Shown in pieces: positions 10,394-21,159 of a DNA stretch of 64,000 nucleotides (position 1 is its first letter; each line of letters starts with the position of its first letter). A program made the translations under genes and the position numbers. The stretch is from an uncultured Actinomyces sp. (lineage in GTDB: Bacteria > Actinomycetota > Actinomycetes > Actinomycetales > Actinomycetaceae). The DNA lies in contig URAS01000014.1 of the NCBI GenBank assembly GCA_900545825.1, positions 19,352-83,351 on the forward strand, read 5' to 3'. The notes under the pieces are model-generated. The model did no database searches, was not told where the DNA came from, and was given only the letters and a program-made list of their open reading frames with translations.

Positions 10394-12480
10394 GGCGTCT
10401 CATCCACCGGCTGGATTCCCGGCCGACGCTCAGGCTCGCGCGTGTGGAGCGACGTGGTCTGACGCATCGCCGGCATCGGGCCGTCCTCCCACAGCGGAAT
10501 TGACTGCTCGGGAGACTGCGCCTCGACGACCTTGCGCTCGTGGAGGCGGTAGGGCACGAGGACGACGACCACGCCGGGGACCCTCTGCAGCTCGCGACGC
10601 AGTTTGGCGGCCGAGTGGTTGTGGAGAATGTGCTCGAACGAGTGGCGCAGGAGGAAGTAGGGAATATAGACGACGGTGACGTCGCGCGGCGAGCGCTTAT
10701 GCAACGACTTCACGTGGTTGACGACCGGCCCTGTGATGTCGCGATACGGCGAGTCGAGGACGGTGAGCGCGACGTCGGTGCCCGATTCCTGCCACTGCTT
10801 GTGCAGCTTCTCGGCGTCGCCGGGCTCAATCTCGACGGTGACGAGCGACAGGTCCGACGGGTTGGTCAGGCGGGCATACGAGATCGCCCGCATGGCCGGC
10901 CGGTCGAGCTTCGACAAGAGGACGAGGGCGTGGACGCGCGACGGGAGGACGTGGGCGGCATCCCAGTCGTGAATGGTCATCTGCTTGCGGACGCCCGAGT
11001 AGTGCCGGTTGATGCCGAGCATGAGGACAAAGATGATCCCCATGAGCAGCAGGGTGAGCCACGCGCCGTGCGTGAACTTCGTGATCGTCACGATAACGAG
11101 GACGACGCTGGTGAAGACGAGGCCGATGCTGTTGATGAGGCGCGAGCGGCGAACCCGACGGCGCCGCTTGGCGTCGACGCACGTGCGCAGCTCGCGGTTC
11201 CAGTGGCGGATCATGCCCAGCTGCGACGTCGTGAACGAGATGAACACGCCGACGATGTACATCTGGATGAGGCGAGTGACCTCGGCGTCGAACGCGACGA
11301 TGAGGACGGACGCGGCCAGCGCGAGGACGACGATACCGTTCGAGTACGACAGCCGGTCGCCGCGGTTGTACAGCTGGGCCGGCAGGAACTTGTCGCGCGA
11401 GAGAACGCTCGCCAGCTGGGGGAACCCGTTAAACGCCGTGTTCGCCGCGAGGACGAGGATGAGGCCGGTGACGACGGTGACGAGGAGGAACAGCGGCTTG
11501 GCGTGGGCGAAGACCGTGGCGGCCAGCTGGCCGATGACGGGATCCGTCGTGACACCGCTGACGGGCTTGCCATCTTTGAGTAGCTGATGCGACCCGGTTT
11601 CGACGACCTTGACGCCGGTCCGGCGGGCGAGGTGAAGGATGATGATGAGCATCGACGCCGAGATCGTGCCGAGCAGAGCCAGTGTCGTCGCCGCGTTCTT
11701 CGACTTCGGCTTGGTAAAGGCCGGGACGCCGTTCGAAATCGCCTCGACACCGGTGAGGGCGGCGCAGCCGGACGAGAACGCCCTCAGGACGAGGAAGAAT
11801 CCGCCCAGACCGACAAGGCCGGCACTGTATCCGGCAGCCGGCGCGAGGTCGTACGCCGCGGTCGGCGCGCGGCCCAGATGGCCCGTGGCCTCTTGGATCA
11901 GACCGACGATGCCGAGCAGGGCGATCGCGGCCATGTAGATGTACGTGGGGATCGCGAAGGCCCGCCCGGACTCACGCATGCCGCGGAGGTTGAGGATAGC
12001 GAGGATGACAATGACAACGAGCGAGATGAGGGCTTCGTATCCCGACAGGCTGGGCACCGCGGTCGTCAGATAGTGGGCGCCCGACGACACCGACACGGCG
12101 ACGGTGAGGATGTAGTCCATGAGCAGCGCCGACGCGACACCGAGGCCAGCCTTGGAGCCCAGGTTGTGCTTGGCGACCTCGTAGTCACCACCGCCCGAGG
12201 GGTAGGCGTAGACCGTCTGCCGGTAGGCCGCGACGACGACGACAAGGACGACGACGACGGCGAGGCCCACGAGCAGCGACACGCCGGAGGCCGCGACGCC
12301 GACAAGACCCAGGGTGAGGATCACTTCGTCGGGGGCGTAGGCGACGGACGAGAGAGCATCGGATGCAAAGACGGGGAGCGCAATGCGCTTGGGCAACAGC
12401 GTACGGCCCATTGCCCGGGTGGGCATCGGCCGGCCGAGTAAGACCCGTTTGAAGCCTTGGACGATAGACATCACTGTCAC
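10390..12480 (-). CDS. APC-superfamily permease, KimA-like probable potassium importer
   Basis: A 696-residue membrane protein with about twelve hydrophobic segments in the first 480 residues and a soluble C-terminal domain of about 200 residues. It is usually named an amino acid permease, but the N-terminus (a short RxLxGxPM lead, then FASDALSSVAYAPDE) and the large cytosolic tail resemble KimA (YdaO) of Bacillus subtilis, a high-affinity K+ importer of the KUP group. It is divergent, 53 bp away, from two TrkA/RCK potassium regulators, which supports a K+ role. Start codon is GTG 12480 or ATG 12471; neither has a strong ribosome-binding site. In M. tuberculosis the order Rv2690c-ceoB-ceoC is the same. 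Substrate is inferred, not proven. Confidence 0.75.
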   Translation of the reverse strand: MTVMSIVQGFKRVLLGRPMPTRAMGRTLLPKRIALPVFASDALSSVAYAPDEVILTLGLVGVAASGVSLLVGLAVVVVLVVVVAAYRQTVYAYPSGGGDYEVAKHNLGSKAGLGVASALLMDYILTVAVSVSSGAHYLTTAVPSLSGYEALISLVVIVILAILNLRGMRESGRAFAIPTYIYMAAIALLGIVGLIQEATGHLGRAPTAAYDLAPAAGYSAGLVGLGGFFLVLRAFSSGCAALTGVEAISNGVPAFTKPKSKNAATTLALLGTISASMLIIILHLARRTGVKVVETGSHQLLKDGKPVSGVTTDPVIGQLAATVFAHAKPLFLLVTVVTGLILVLAANTAFNGFPQLASVLSRDKFLPAQLYNRGDRLSYSNGIVVLALAASVLIVAFDAEVTRLIQMYIVGVFISFTTSQLGMIRHWNRELRTCVDAKRRRRVRRSRLINSIGLVFTSVVLVIVTITKFTHGAWLTLLLMGIIFVLMLGINRHYSGVRKQMTIHDWDAAHVLPSRVHALVLLSKLDRPAMRAISYARLTNPSDLSLVTVEIEPGDAEKLHKQWQESGTDVALTVLDSPYRDITGPVVNHVKSLHKRSPRDVTVVYIPYFLLRHSFEHILHNHSAAKLRRELQRVPGVVVVLVPYRLHERKVVEAQSPEQSIPLWEDGPMPAMRQTTSLHTREPERRPGIQPVDETP

Positions 12481-12521
12481 ATCATGCCACTTGAGAGTGG
12501 TGCAACCTAGCCCAGGGGGGA

Positions 12522-12527
12522 TAGCGT
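12522..12527 (+). promoter_or_regulatory. -10 hexamer (TAGCGT) of ceoB, probably leaderless
   Basis: TAGCGT ends 6 nt before the GTG start at 12534. The intervening GAGGAT could also serve as a weak ribosome-binding site, so this case is ambiguous. Confidence 0.35.
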
Positions 12528-12533
12528 GAGGAT

Positions 12534-13199
12534 GTGCATTTCGTAGTCATGGGTTCTGGACGGGTCGGATCGATGGTTGCCGCCGCTCTCGACGCGCGTG
12601 GCCATTCGGTCGCCGTCATCGACATTAATTCCGCCGCCTTTCGCAAGCTTCCCGAGGGATTCTCGGGCCAGCGGATCAAGGGCATCGGCTTCGACCGCGA
12701 CGTCTTGAAGAAGGCGGGCATCGAGGAGGCCTACGGGTTCGCCGCGGTGTCGAGTGGTGACAATACGAACATCGTGGCGGCCCGCGTCGCCCGGGAAACG
12801 TTCGGGGTCAGCCACGTCGTCGCCCGTATTCTCGACCCGCGCCGTGCCGAGGTGTACGAGCGGCTGGGGATCACGACGATCGGCACGGCCACGTGGTCAT
12901 CTGTGCAGATCATCGAGAAGATCCTGCCCGATCAGGCCAAGACGATGTTCACCGACACCGAGTCGGGCATCTCCCTCATTAAGGTGCGGCCGGCGCAGCC
13001 CTGGGTGGGCGTGAGCTTTGCCTCGCTCAAGCGACGGTTCGACTTGAATCTCGTGTGCCTGTCCCGCCAGGGCCAGGTGACGTTTGATACCCAAAGCGGC
13101 GCCATCCAGCCTGACGACACGCTGACGATCGCCGCGCGCCGCGAGACGATTCCCGACATTCGCTACGCGCTGGGTCGGCAGCCGGAACCCGAGGAGTAA
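12534..13199 (+). CDS. ceoB: TrkA-type potassium-uptake regulatory protein, RCK domain (first of two)
   Basis: Soluble 221-residue protein with an RCK-N Rossmann domain (GSGRVGSMVA at about 7-16, then an acidic residue at the end of beta-2 in VIDIN for NAD(H)/nucleotide binding) and an RCK-C domain from about 135. Such proteins gate TrkH/KtrB-type or related K+ transporters in response to nucleotides. The GTG start gives HFVVMGSG at the N-terminus. The second RCK gene follows after 5 bp, so the pair is an operon matching mycobacterial ceoB-ceoC. No TrkH/KtrB membrane partner is in the window; the divergent KimA-like permease is the only candidate transporter nearby. Confidence 0.88.
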   Translation: MHFVVMGSGRVGSMVAAALDARGHSVAVIDINSAAFRKLPEGFSGQRIKGIGFDRDVLKKAGIEEAYGFAAVSSGDNTNIVAARVARETFGVSHVVARILDPRRAEVYERLGITTIGTATWSSVQIIEKILPDQAKTMFTDTESGISLIKVRPAQPWVGVSFASLKRRFDLNLVCLSRQGQVTFDTQSGAIQPDDTLTIAARRETIPDIRYALGRQPEPEE

Positions 13200-13204
13200 C
13201 CGCC

Positions 13205-13906
13205 ATGTACATCGTTATTGTGGGCGCCGGCTCGGTCGGCCGTTCCATCGCACGCGAGCTGTTGACCTACCAGCACGAAGTGACGCTCATCGACCAGGCA
13301 GCGAAGAAGCTCCAGGTGTCGAAGATCGCCGACGCCGACTGGATTTTGGCCGACGCGTGTGACCCTCAGACCCTGTCACAGGCCGAGGTCGACCGTGCCG
13401 ACGTCGTCGTCGCGGCGACCGGTGACGACAAGGTCAACCTCGTCGTCTCGCTGCTGTCTAAGACCGAATTCGCGGTCCCCCGCACGGTGGCGCGCGTCAA
13501 TAACCCGACGAACGAGTGGATGTTCGACGAGACCTGGGGCGTCGATATTCCCGTGTCGACGCCGAGGATCATGACCTCGCTCGTCGAGGAGGTCGTCGCC
13601 GAGGGCACGCCGGTTCACTTGTTCCGCTTCCACGGCTCCGGCTCCTCGATGTATTCAGTCACCGTGCCCGACGGCTCCCCCGCCGTCGGCCGCCGCCTGG
13701 CCGACCTCCGGCTGCCGGCGACCGCCGTCGTCATCGCGATCCTCCGCGACACGCACCCCTTCACGCCGGGCGTCGACTCGACGGTCGAGGCCGGCGACGA
13801 GCTGCTCATGCTCATTCCGTCGCTCGCCACCGACACGCTCGAGGCGCTGCGAGGGATTTTCGAGCTGCCCGAGAGCGAACCCGAGGACCTGGCTCAAGAA
13901 GACTAG
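13205..13906 (+). CDS. ceoC: TrkA-type potassium-uptake regulatory protein, RCK domain (second of two)
   Basis: A 233-residue paralogue of the preceding gene. The RCK-N motif GAGSVGRSIA lies at about 7-16 with an Asp at the end of beta-2 (LIDQ), and an RCK-C domain covers about 140-220. It begins 5 bp after the first gene; the short leader GAGTAACCGCC gives a moderate GAG ribosome-binding site. RCK proteins assemble as octameric rings, so the two products may form a mixed ring (inference). A hairpin with a T-run follows the stop codon and ends the operon. Confidence 0.88.
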   Translation: MYIVIVGAGSVGRSIARELLTYQHEVTLIDQAAKKLQVSKIADADWILADACDPQTLSQAEVDRADVVVAATGDDKVNLVVSLLSKTEFAVPRTVARVNNPTNEWMFDETWGVDIPVSTPRIMTSLVEEVVAEGTPVHLFRFHGSGSSMYSVTVPDGSPAVGRRLADLRLPATAVVIAILRDTHPFTPGVDSTVEAGDELLMLIPSLATDTLEALRGIFELPESEPEDLAQED

Positions 13907-13926
13907 GCCCGCTCTCCTCCGCGTTC

Positions 13927-13964
13927 GCCCCGCGCTTCCTCCGGGAATCGCGGGGCGTCGTTTT
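13927..13964 (+). terminator. Rho-independent terminator after ceoB-ceoC
   Basis: GCCCCGCG (13927-13934) pairs with CGCGGGGC (13949-13956) around a 14-nt loop and is followed by GTCGTTTT. It lies 20 bp after the ceoC stop codon and faces the convergent DUF3159 gene. Confidence 0.75.
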
Positions 13965-14005
13965 CACGCACACCGATCGGGTCGGCTGCGGGGACGGGAG
14001 CAGGC

Positions 14006-14725
14006 TTACGTCCGCGGCGCGGAGACCTCCGTGGGCCGGTCGTCCTCGGCCGCCGGCTCGTCGTTCTGGGCGCCCTCATCGTCGGCGCGTGCCGGGGACG
14101 GAACGTGGCCGGTGAGGACCACCCAACTCCAGTAGACGGCGAGGGCGAACAAGGGGACGCCAAGGACAAGTTTAGCGGTGCCCAGGGCGGTGACGGCCTG
14201 GGTGGCAAACAACGGGACCTCGATGATGAGGCGAATGAGGAAGACGCCCGTCCACACGAGGGTCGCCAGGCGCGAGCGGCGGACGAAGTCGGGATAGTCC
14301 GTCCGCCACGTCGTCGGCAGGTGGCGGACAAAGACAATCGCCCAGCCGATGAGGTTGTGTCCGATGACAACACTCAAGCCAAAGACGACGACGTAGACGA
14401 CGTCAAGGATGAGGCCGAACGCGAAGAAATCGACGGCATTGCCCGAGGCCAGCGCCCACACGGCCCCGACCAACGTCCCCAGGGCGCCGATGCCGACCTG
14501 CTCGAGGCTCTTGCGGGTCAGCAGCTGGGCGACCAGGCTGACGACCACGACGACGACCGCACCGATGAGGGCCGGGATGAGCCGCTTCGTCATCGTGAAA
14601 ATGGCGACGAAGAGGATAATCGGGCCGGTCGCCTCGACCACACCGCGCCAGCCGCCGACAACGGCCGAGATCGAGAAGTCGTCGGCGGTGATCGCCTGGA
14701 ACCCCTGCGGACGACGCTCGCTCAT
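14006..14725 (-). CDS. DUF3159 family integral membrane protein
   Basis: A 239-residue membrane protein with about six hydrophobic segments between residues 15 and 215 and an acidic, proline-rich cytoplasmic tail. It matches the actinobacterial DUF3159 family (Rv2693c in M. tuberculosis), whose function is unknown. A GGWRGVVEATGP segment opens the first membrane helix. The ATG at 14725 overlaps the stop of the OB-fold gene by 4 bp (ATGA), so it is translationally coupled to it. Gene order upstream and downstream follows the mycobacterial locus. No catalytic motif is visible. Confidence 0.85.
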   Translation of the reverse strand: MSERRPQGFQAITADDFSISAVVGGWRGVVEATGPIILFVAIFTMTKRLIPALIGAVVVVVVSLVAQLLTRKSLEQVGIGALGTLVGAVWALASGNAVDFFAFGLILDVVYVVVFGLSVVIGHNLIGWAIVFVRHLPTTWRTDYPDFVRRSRLATLVWTGVFLIRLIIEVPLFATQAVTALGTAKLVLGVPLFALAVYWSWVVLTGHVPSPARADDEGAQNDEPAAEDDRPTEVSAPRT

Positions 14726-15087
14726 CCGGCGATGACCTCGTAGGCCGGGTTGTGGATGCACAGGGTGTCGCCGCGCTTCGCGGCCACGCCCTCGGCGATG
14801 AGGTGAATCCCCGGGCTCATACCGTCGACGCTCTTGCGGCCCAGCCAGACGACGTCGATCGTCCCCGTGCCGTCCCACAGCGTCGCCTTGAAGGAGCCGC
14901 CGCGGCCAGGCGCGGGATAGGTGATCGCCCGGACGACGCCGCAGACGCGGACGCGCGAGCGGGGCGTGACATCGCGGATCGGAACGGCATCGCGGGCAGC
15001 CGCCACGCGCTGCTCGTCCTCGGCGCCCTGGTCTTGCCGGGGAGTCGACAGTCCACGCAGTTTTTCGAGAATCGCTTGAGGCGCCAT
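14722..15087 (-). CDS. OB-fold nucleic-acid-binding domain protein
   Basis: A 121-residue soluble protein. Residues from about 40 to 118 form an OB-fold of the RecG/tRNA anticodon-binding type: a beta-strand pattern starting RVRVCGVVRAITY, then ATLWDGTGTIDVVWLGR and IHLIAEGVAAKRG. It corresponds to Rv2694c in gene order. The fold suggests binding of single-stranded nucleic acid, but no enzymatic domain is attached and the target is unknown. It sits 4 bp after DUF3710 and overlaps DUF3159 by 4 bp, so the three are one transcription unit. Confidence 0.8.
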   Translation of the reverse strand: MAPQAILEKLRGLSTPRQDQGAEDEQRVAAARDAVPIRDVTPRSRVRVCGVVRAITYPAPGRGGSFKATLWDGTGTIDVVWLGRKSVDGMSPGIHLIAEGVAAKRGDTLCIHNPAYEVIAG

Positions 15088-15091
15088 AAGC

Positions 15092-15859
15092 CTAGTCTAG
15101 CGCCGGAGCGGACCCATCGGACGAGTCACCCTCGACCGGCTCCCACTGCGGGGCCTCGGGTTGCGGCTCGGCCGGCGCCTCCTGGGCCTGGCCCTCGATA
15201 TCCGCCGGCATGGTGAGCCCGATGGTCTCGCCCGGCGCGAGGAACTGGTCGCCGCGGCTGATCACCGTGCCCCGAACGACGTCGGCCAATGCGGCACGCG
15301 CGTAGGCGTCGTCCGCGGCGGCGCCGCGGTAGATGACCCGCAGCAGCCAGGCGTTGCCCTGGTAACCCTCGACGAGCATGGGCATGGCCTGCCCGTTCTC
15401 CTCGCTGGGCGTGGCCTTGATGCGGGTGACGCCGTCCTCTTCGACGAGCTCGCACGGGATGCCGGACTCGGCCAGCATCTGGGGGAACTCGACGAGGATC
15501 TCGTCCCACAGGCCACCGGAACGCTTGGTAGCGGCCACCGACATCTGCATCTGCGAGGTGCCGACGATGATCTCGAGGGCGCCGATCTGCTGCTCGTTGA
15601 GCGGATCGGGCAGCGGCATGAGCTGCATCCCCTGGACGGCGGGGAGTTGGAGCGAACCGAAGTCGATTCGAGGCAGCTCCGGAATCCCCTCATCGGAGAT
15701 GTCCCAGGGCCCCTGCGTCTTGGCCTCCGACTGCGTTTCGGCTGGTGGGGTCACCGCCTCGGCCGTCGGCTGCTGGTCACCCGCGGGCTCTGGCGCCTGC
15801 GGCTGCTCCGCCTGGGGCTGATCCGCTGAATCGTTCTTCTTTCGCTTAAACCACGCCAC
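15092..15859 (-). CDS. DUF3710 domain-containing protein
   Basis: A 255-residue protein of the actinobacterial DUF3710 family (Rv2696c type), function unknown. An N-terminal MAWFKRKKN followed by about 40 residues rich in Gln, Pro and Ala looks disordered; the conserved domain spans about 50-225 (GPWD, PRIDFGSLQLP, WDEIL, GNAWLLRVIYRG). The start is GTG 15859 with GGAAGTGAG about 10 nt upstream. In many actinobacteria dut lies directly upstream; here only 16 bp separate this gene from DUF4193, so dut has been lost or moved. Confidence 0.88.
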   Translation of the reverse strand: MAWFKRKKNDSADQPQAEQPQAPEPAGDQQPTAEAVTPPAETQSEAKTQGPWDISDEGIPELPRIDFGSLQLPAVQGMQLMPLPDPLNEQQIGALEIIVGTSQMQMSVAATKRSGGLWDEILVEFPQMLAESGIPCELVEEDGVTRIKATPSEENGQAMPMLVEGYQGNAWLLRVIYRGAAADDAYARAALADVVRGTVISRGDQFLAPGETIGLTMPADIEGQAQEAPAEPQPEAPQWEPVEGDSSDGSAPALD

Positions 15860-15875
15860 GGGGTGTGCTCACTTC

Positions 15876-16181
15876 CTATTCCGCACAGTCGGTGCAGATG
15901 GGTTGGTCTCCATCCATCTGGGCCAACTGTGACCGGTGATGGACGAGGAAGCAAATGGAACAGGTGAATTCGTCGTCCTGCCGGGGAACGACATCAACCG
16001 ACAGCTCCTCGTTCGACAGGTCGGCCCCGGGCAGCTCGAATTCTTCGGCAGCTGCATTTTCGTCGTCACCATCGACTTCGGGGGAACCGGACGCCCCGGC
16101 CCGCCGGGCCTGCAGCTCTTCGAGCGAATCAGACTCGACGTCGTCGTCCTTCTTACGCGGTGCGTCGTAATCGGTGGCCAT
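15876..16181 (-). CDS. DUF4193 family small zinc-ribbon-like protein
   Basis: A 101-residue acidic protein (MATDYDAPRKKDDD at the N-terminus) typical of DUF4193 (Rv2699c). The C-terminus holds two Cys-x2-Cys pairs, CSIC and CTDC, separated by 19 residues, which probably bind a zinc ion. Function is unknown. The ATG at 16181 has AGAAAGGCGG upstream and fits the conserved family N-terminus better than the longer frame. It probably leads the operon DUF4193-DUF3710-OB-fold-DUF3159. The 213-bp gap to divergent sepH holds both promoters. Confidence 0.9.
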   Translation of the reverse strand: MATDYDAPRKKDDDVESDSLEELQARRAGASGSPEVDGDDENAAAEEFELPGADLSNEELSVDVVPRQDDEFTCSICFLVHHRSQLAQMDGDQPICTDCAE

Positions 16182-16394
16182 GATGCCCGCCTTTCTGCGA
16201 CTTCCATAGGTCTTGTTTACGCGTCTGCGCAAACACTATGCGCGGGGATATTAGCACCTTCACACCCGCCGCGCCACGTCCTCGATGTAAAAGCCGAGCG
16301 GTTGGGGGAAGGGAGGCTAGACTTAAGGCCAGACCAGTCACAATTGCGATGTGCTCCCGCCCACGGTTGGGCCGAGCAGGAGGTGCCTTCAGGC

Positions 16395-17474
16395 ATGAAA
16401 GACGTGCACGTTCTCGGCGTCCACCCCGACGGCAATCAGCTGATCTTGTCCGACGCCGACGGCGCGCGTTATTCCCTCCAAATCACCGACGCCCTGCGCG
16501 ACGCCTGCAAGGTCGCCCCTCCGCTGCGGCCGGTGGCGCCGCGTTCGCAGGGGGACGAGCCGACGCCGCGCGAGATCCAGGAGCTGGTCCGCGCCGGCGC
16601 TACGCCGGAGGACATCGCCCGCGAGTTCGCGACGACGATCGAGAAGGTCCGCCGCTACGAGGGCCCGATCCTCGCCGAACGCGCCCACGCCGCCCGCAAG
16701 GCCCGCCTGCTCCCCATCGGAGCCACCGCGGACTCGCCGACGCTGGGCGACCTCGTCGTCGACCGGTTGGCCGCGCGCGGGGTCGCGCCGCACACGCTCA
16801 GCTGGGACGCCGTACGGGCCGGCCACGGCAAGCCGTGGGAGATCATCGTTCGTTTCGTCCAAAACGCCGAGGAACGCGAGGCCCATTGGTCGCTCGACCC
16901 CCAGGGGAATCACCTCTCGGCCATCGACGAGGAGGCCGCCTGGCTGACCGAGCGGACGACGCCCGCCGGGCCTGATCGCGGCATCGCCACGCCGCTGCCC
17001 CACCCGGCCGCGGAGGCATCGACCGAGGCCACTGAAGAGCTGCTCGACATGCTCGACGCCCAGCGCGGCATTCGCCAGGAGGTCGACATGAGCGAGTTCG
17101 ACGACGAGGACGCCGCGCCCCCGACCGATCCGGCCGGCCACCGCGTCTTGTCGTTCGCCCAGCCGGCGTCCGCCCGTTCCACTGACGCTCCCGACGCTCT
17201 CCCGGCGCCCGAGCCCGAGTTGGAGCCCGAACCGGCGGATATCCCGGCCAGTGAGCCCGAGGCGGCCCCCGAGGACGACCTCGATCGGCCCGCGTTCCCG
17301 GGCGAGGACGACGCGCCCGACACAGGGACGTTGCCGGGGATGGAGGCCCTCGGGCACGGGGAGGATGAGCCGGAGGCGTCGACCGCCCAGCAGCCGGTCA
17401 TGCCCTCGCGGAAGCGGCACCGCCGCCCCGTCCCCTCGTGGGAAGAGATCATGTTCGGCTCGCAGCCTCACTAG
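16395..17474 (+). CDS. sepH: Septation protein SepH (DUF3071)
   Basis: A 359-residue cytoplasmic cell-division protein. In Streptomyces SepH binds FtsZ and promotes filament assembly. The conserved DUF3071 domain spans about 1-170 and includes a helix-turn-helix-like segment (TPREIQELVRAGATPEDIA) and YEGPILAERAHAARKARLLPI. The C-terminal half is long, acidic and proline-rich, as in other SepH proteins, and ends with a short basic segment. The ATG at 16395 has GGAGG about 11 nt upstream and gives the family N-terminus KDVHVLGVHPDG. It is convergent with the phosphodiesterase gene, 22 bp apart, with no evident terminator between them. Confidence 0.92.
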   Translation: MKDVHVLGVHPDGNQLILSDADGARYSLQITDALRDACKVAPPLRPVAPRSQGDEPTPREIQELVRAGATPEDIAREFATTIEKVRRYEGPILAERAHAARKARLLPIGATADSPTLGDLVVDRLAARGVAPHTLSWDAVRAGHGKPWEIIVRFVQNAEEREAHWSLDPQGNHLSAIDEEAAWLTERTTPAGPDRGIATPLPHPAAEASTEATEELLDMLDAQRGIRQEVDMSEFDDEDAAPPTDPAGHRVLSFAQPASARSTDAPDALPAPEPELEPEPADIPASEPEAAPEDDLDRPAFPGEDDAPDTGTLPGMEALGHGEDEPEASTAQQPVMPSRKRHRRPVPSWEEIMFGSQPH

Positions 17475-17496
17475 GCTGCGACCTGGTATCTTCCCG

Positions 17497-18648
17497 TTAG
17501 TCGCGACAGTCGACGAGCAGCGGGATGAGCGTCTCGTCGTCGCTCACCGACCCGTGGACGCCCTTCATGGCGATCGCCATCGGCGTGTGCACCCGCGAGT
17601 CAACAACCGTCGTGTCTCCGGTTGCGAAGACCCAGAAGTCGCCGGCCAGCTCCGGCCGCGCGATCGGGCCGATCCACCGGGGCAGTTCCTCGGCGCCAAC
17701 GACGATGGCCGCTTCGCCAAGGTAGTCGGCAAAGGCCGCTTGCGCGGCCTCGACGTCCGCGCCACGGTCGACATGGACGTGGAGGGCGCGCGGCTCGCCT
17801 CCCAGCGTGACGGGAATTGTGGCCAGCGGTGAGGTAGCGAGGTCGACGCGGCTGGCCGGATCCGGGTTGACCATCCCGTGATCCGCCGTGACGACCAGCA
17901 GCGTGTCGCGTGGCAGGCGCCTGGCTAGCTGGGCCAGCGCGTGGTCGATGGCGTCGAGAGTCTCGAGCCATGCCGGCGAGTCCCACCCGTTCTTGTGGCC
18001 GACATGGTCGAGGTGCTCGAAGTACAGGTAGGTCAGCTGGGCGTCACGCGACGCGGCGAGGGCGGCGTCGACCCGCTCGTCGATCGAGCCGGCGAACCGC
18101 ATCGACGCGCCCTTCAGCGCCTGGAGCGTGAGCCCGGAGTCGGCGAACCGGGCGGGGGCCACCGCCACGGCGCGGCCACCGGCCTTAGCGACACGCTCGA
18201 ACACCGTGGGCACGCGGTTCCAGCCGGTCGTCGGCACGGGCGTTTTTGTGCCGCGCCGGGTGAAGGTGATGAGGGTGAAGGGGCCGAAGGAGGGATCGAC
18301 GACCTCGTAACCGAGCATGTTGGTGGCCCCGGGCCACGCCTCGCACATGAGCGATGTGATGGCGCTCGCCGTGGTTGACGGCAAGGTCGTGCGGATGGGC
18401 TCGTGGCTGTCCCACGCGCCACGGAGGAACGAGCGGGCGTAGGCCAGCCGCTGCCCCACCTGGCTCCACCCCATCCCGTCGACGAGGACAACGATAGCGC
18501 GCTTCGCCTGAGGAAATACGCATCCTGGCACCGTTTCGCCGAGTCCAAGGGACGCCCTCACGGCACCCATGACGTCGGGGATGCGGGTGGGCCGAGATCC
18601 GGGCTCACCCCAGGCGAGGGCCGGCGGAATGGCATTGGCAGCACGCAT
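17497..18648 (-). CDS. Alkaline-phosphatase-superfamily phosphodiesterase (nucleotide pyrophosphatase type)
   Basis: A 383-residue metal-dependent hydrolase. VVLVDGMGW near residue 50 gives the first metal-binding Asp, TTLPSTTASA contains the likely Thr/Ser nucleophile, and the metal-ligand groups FEHLDHVGHKNG and TADHGM follow. These are the hallmarks of type I phosphodiesterase/nucleotide pyrophosphatases. No signal peptide is seen, so it is probably cytoplasmic. The ATG at 18648 is only weakly supported by an AAGAATA leader; no better start exists before the gene becomes antisense to parC. It is divergent from parC (about 55-75 bp). The physiological substrate is unknown. Confidence 0.85.
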   Translation of the reverse strand: MRAANAIPPALAWGEPGSRPTRIPDVMGAVRASLGLGETVPGCVFPQAKRAIVVLVDGMGWSQVGQRLAYARSFLRGAWDSHEPIRTTLPSTTASAITSLMCEAWPGATNMLGYEVVDPSFGPFTLITFTRRGTKTPVPTTGWNRVPTVFERVAKAGGRAVAVAPARFADSGLTLQALKGASMRFAGSIDERVDAALAASRDAQLTYLYFEHLDHVGHKNGWDSPAWLETLDAIDHALAQLARRLPRDTLLVVTADHGMVNPDPASRVDLATSPLATIPVTLGGEPRALHVHVDRGADVEAAQAAFADYLGEAAIVVGAEELPRWIGPIARPELAGDFWVFATGDTTVVDSRVHTPMAIAMKGVHGSVSDDETLIPLLVDCRD

Positions 18649-18723
18649 GTGGTTATTCTTGCACGTCAGCTTTCGCCCCGGTGCGGGCGAGTCAGGCGGT
18701 AAGTGACAGGAGTGGGCGTAACA

Positions 18724-21155
<2,432 letters not shown>

Positions 21156-21159
<4 letters not shown>

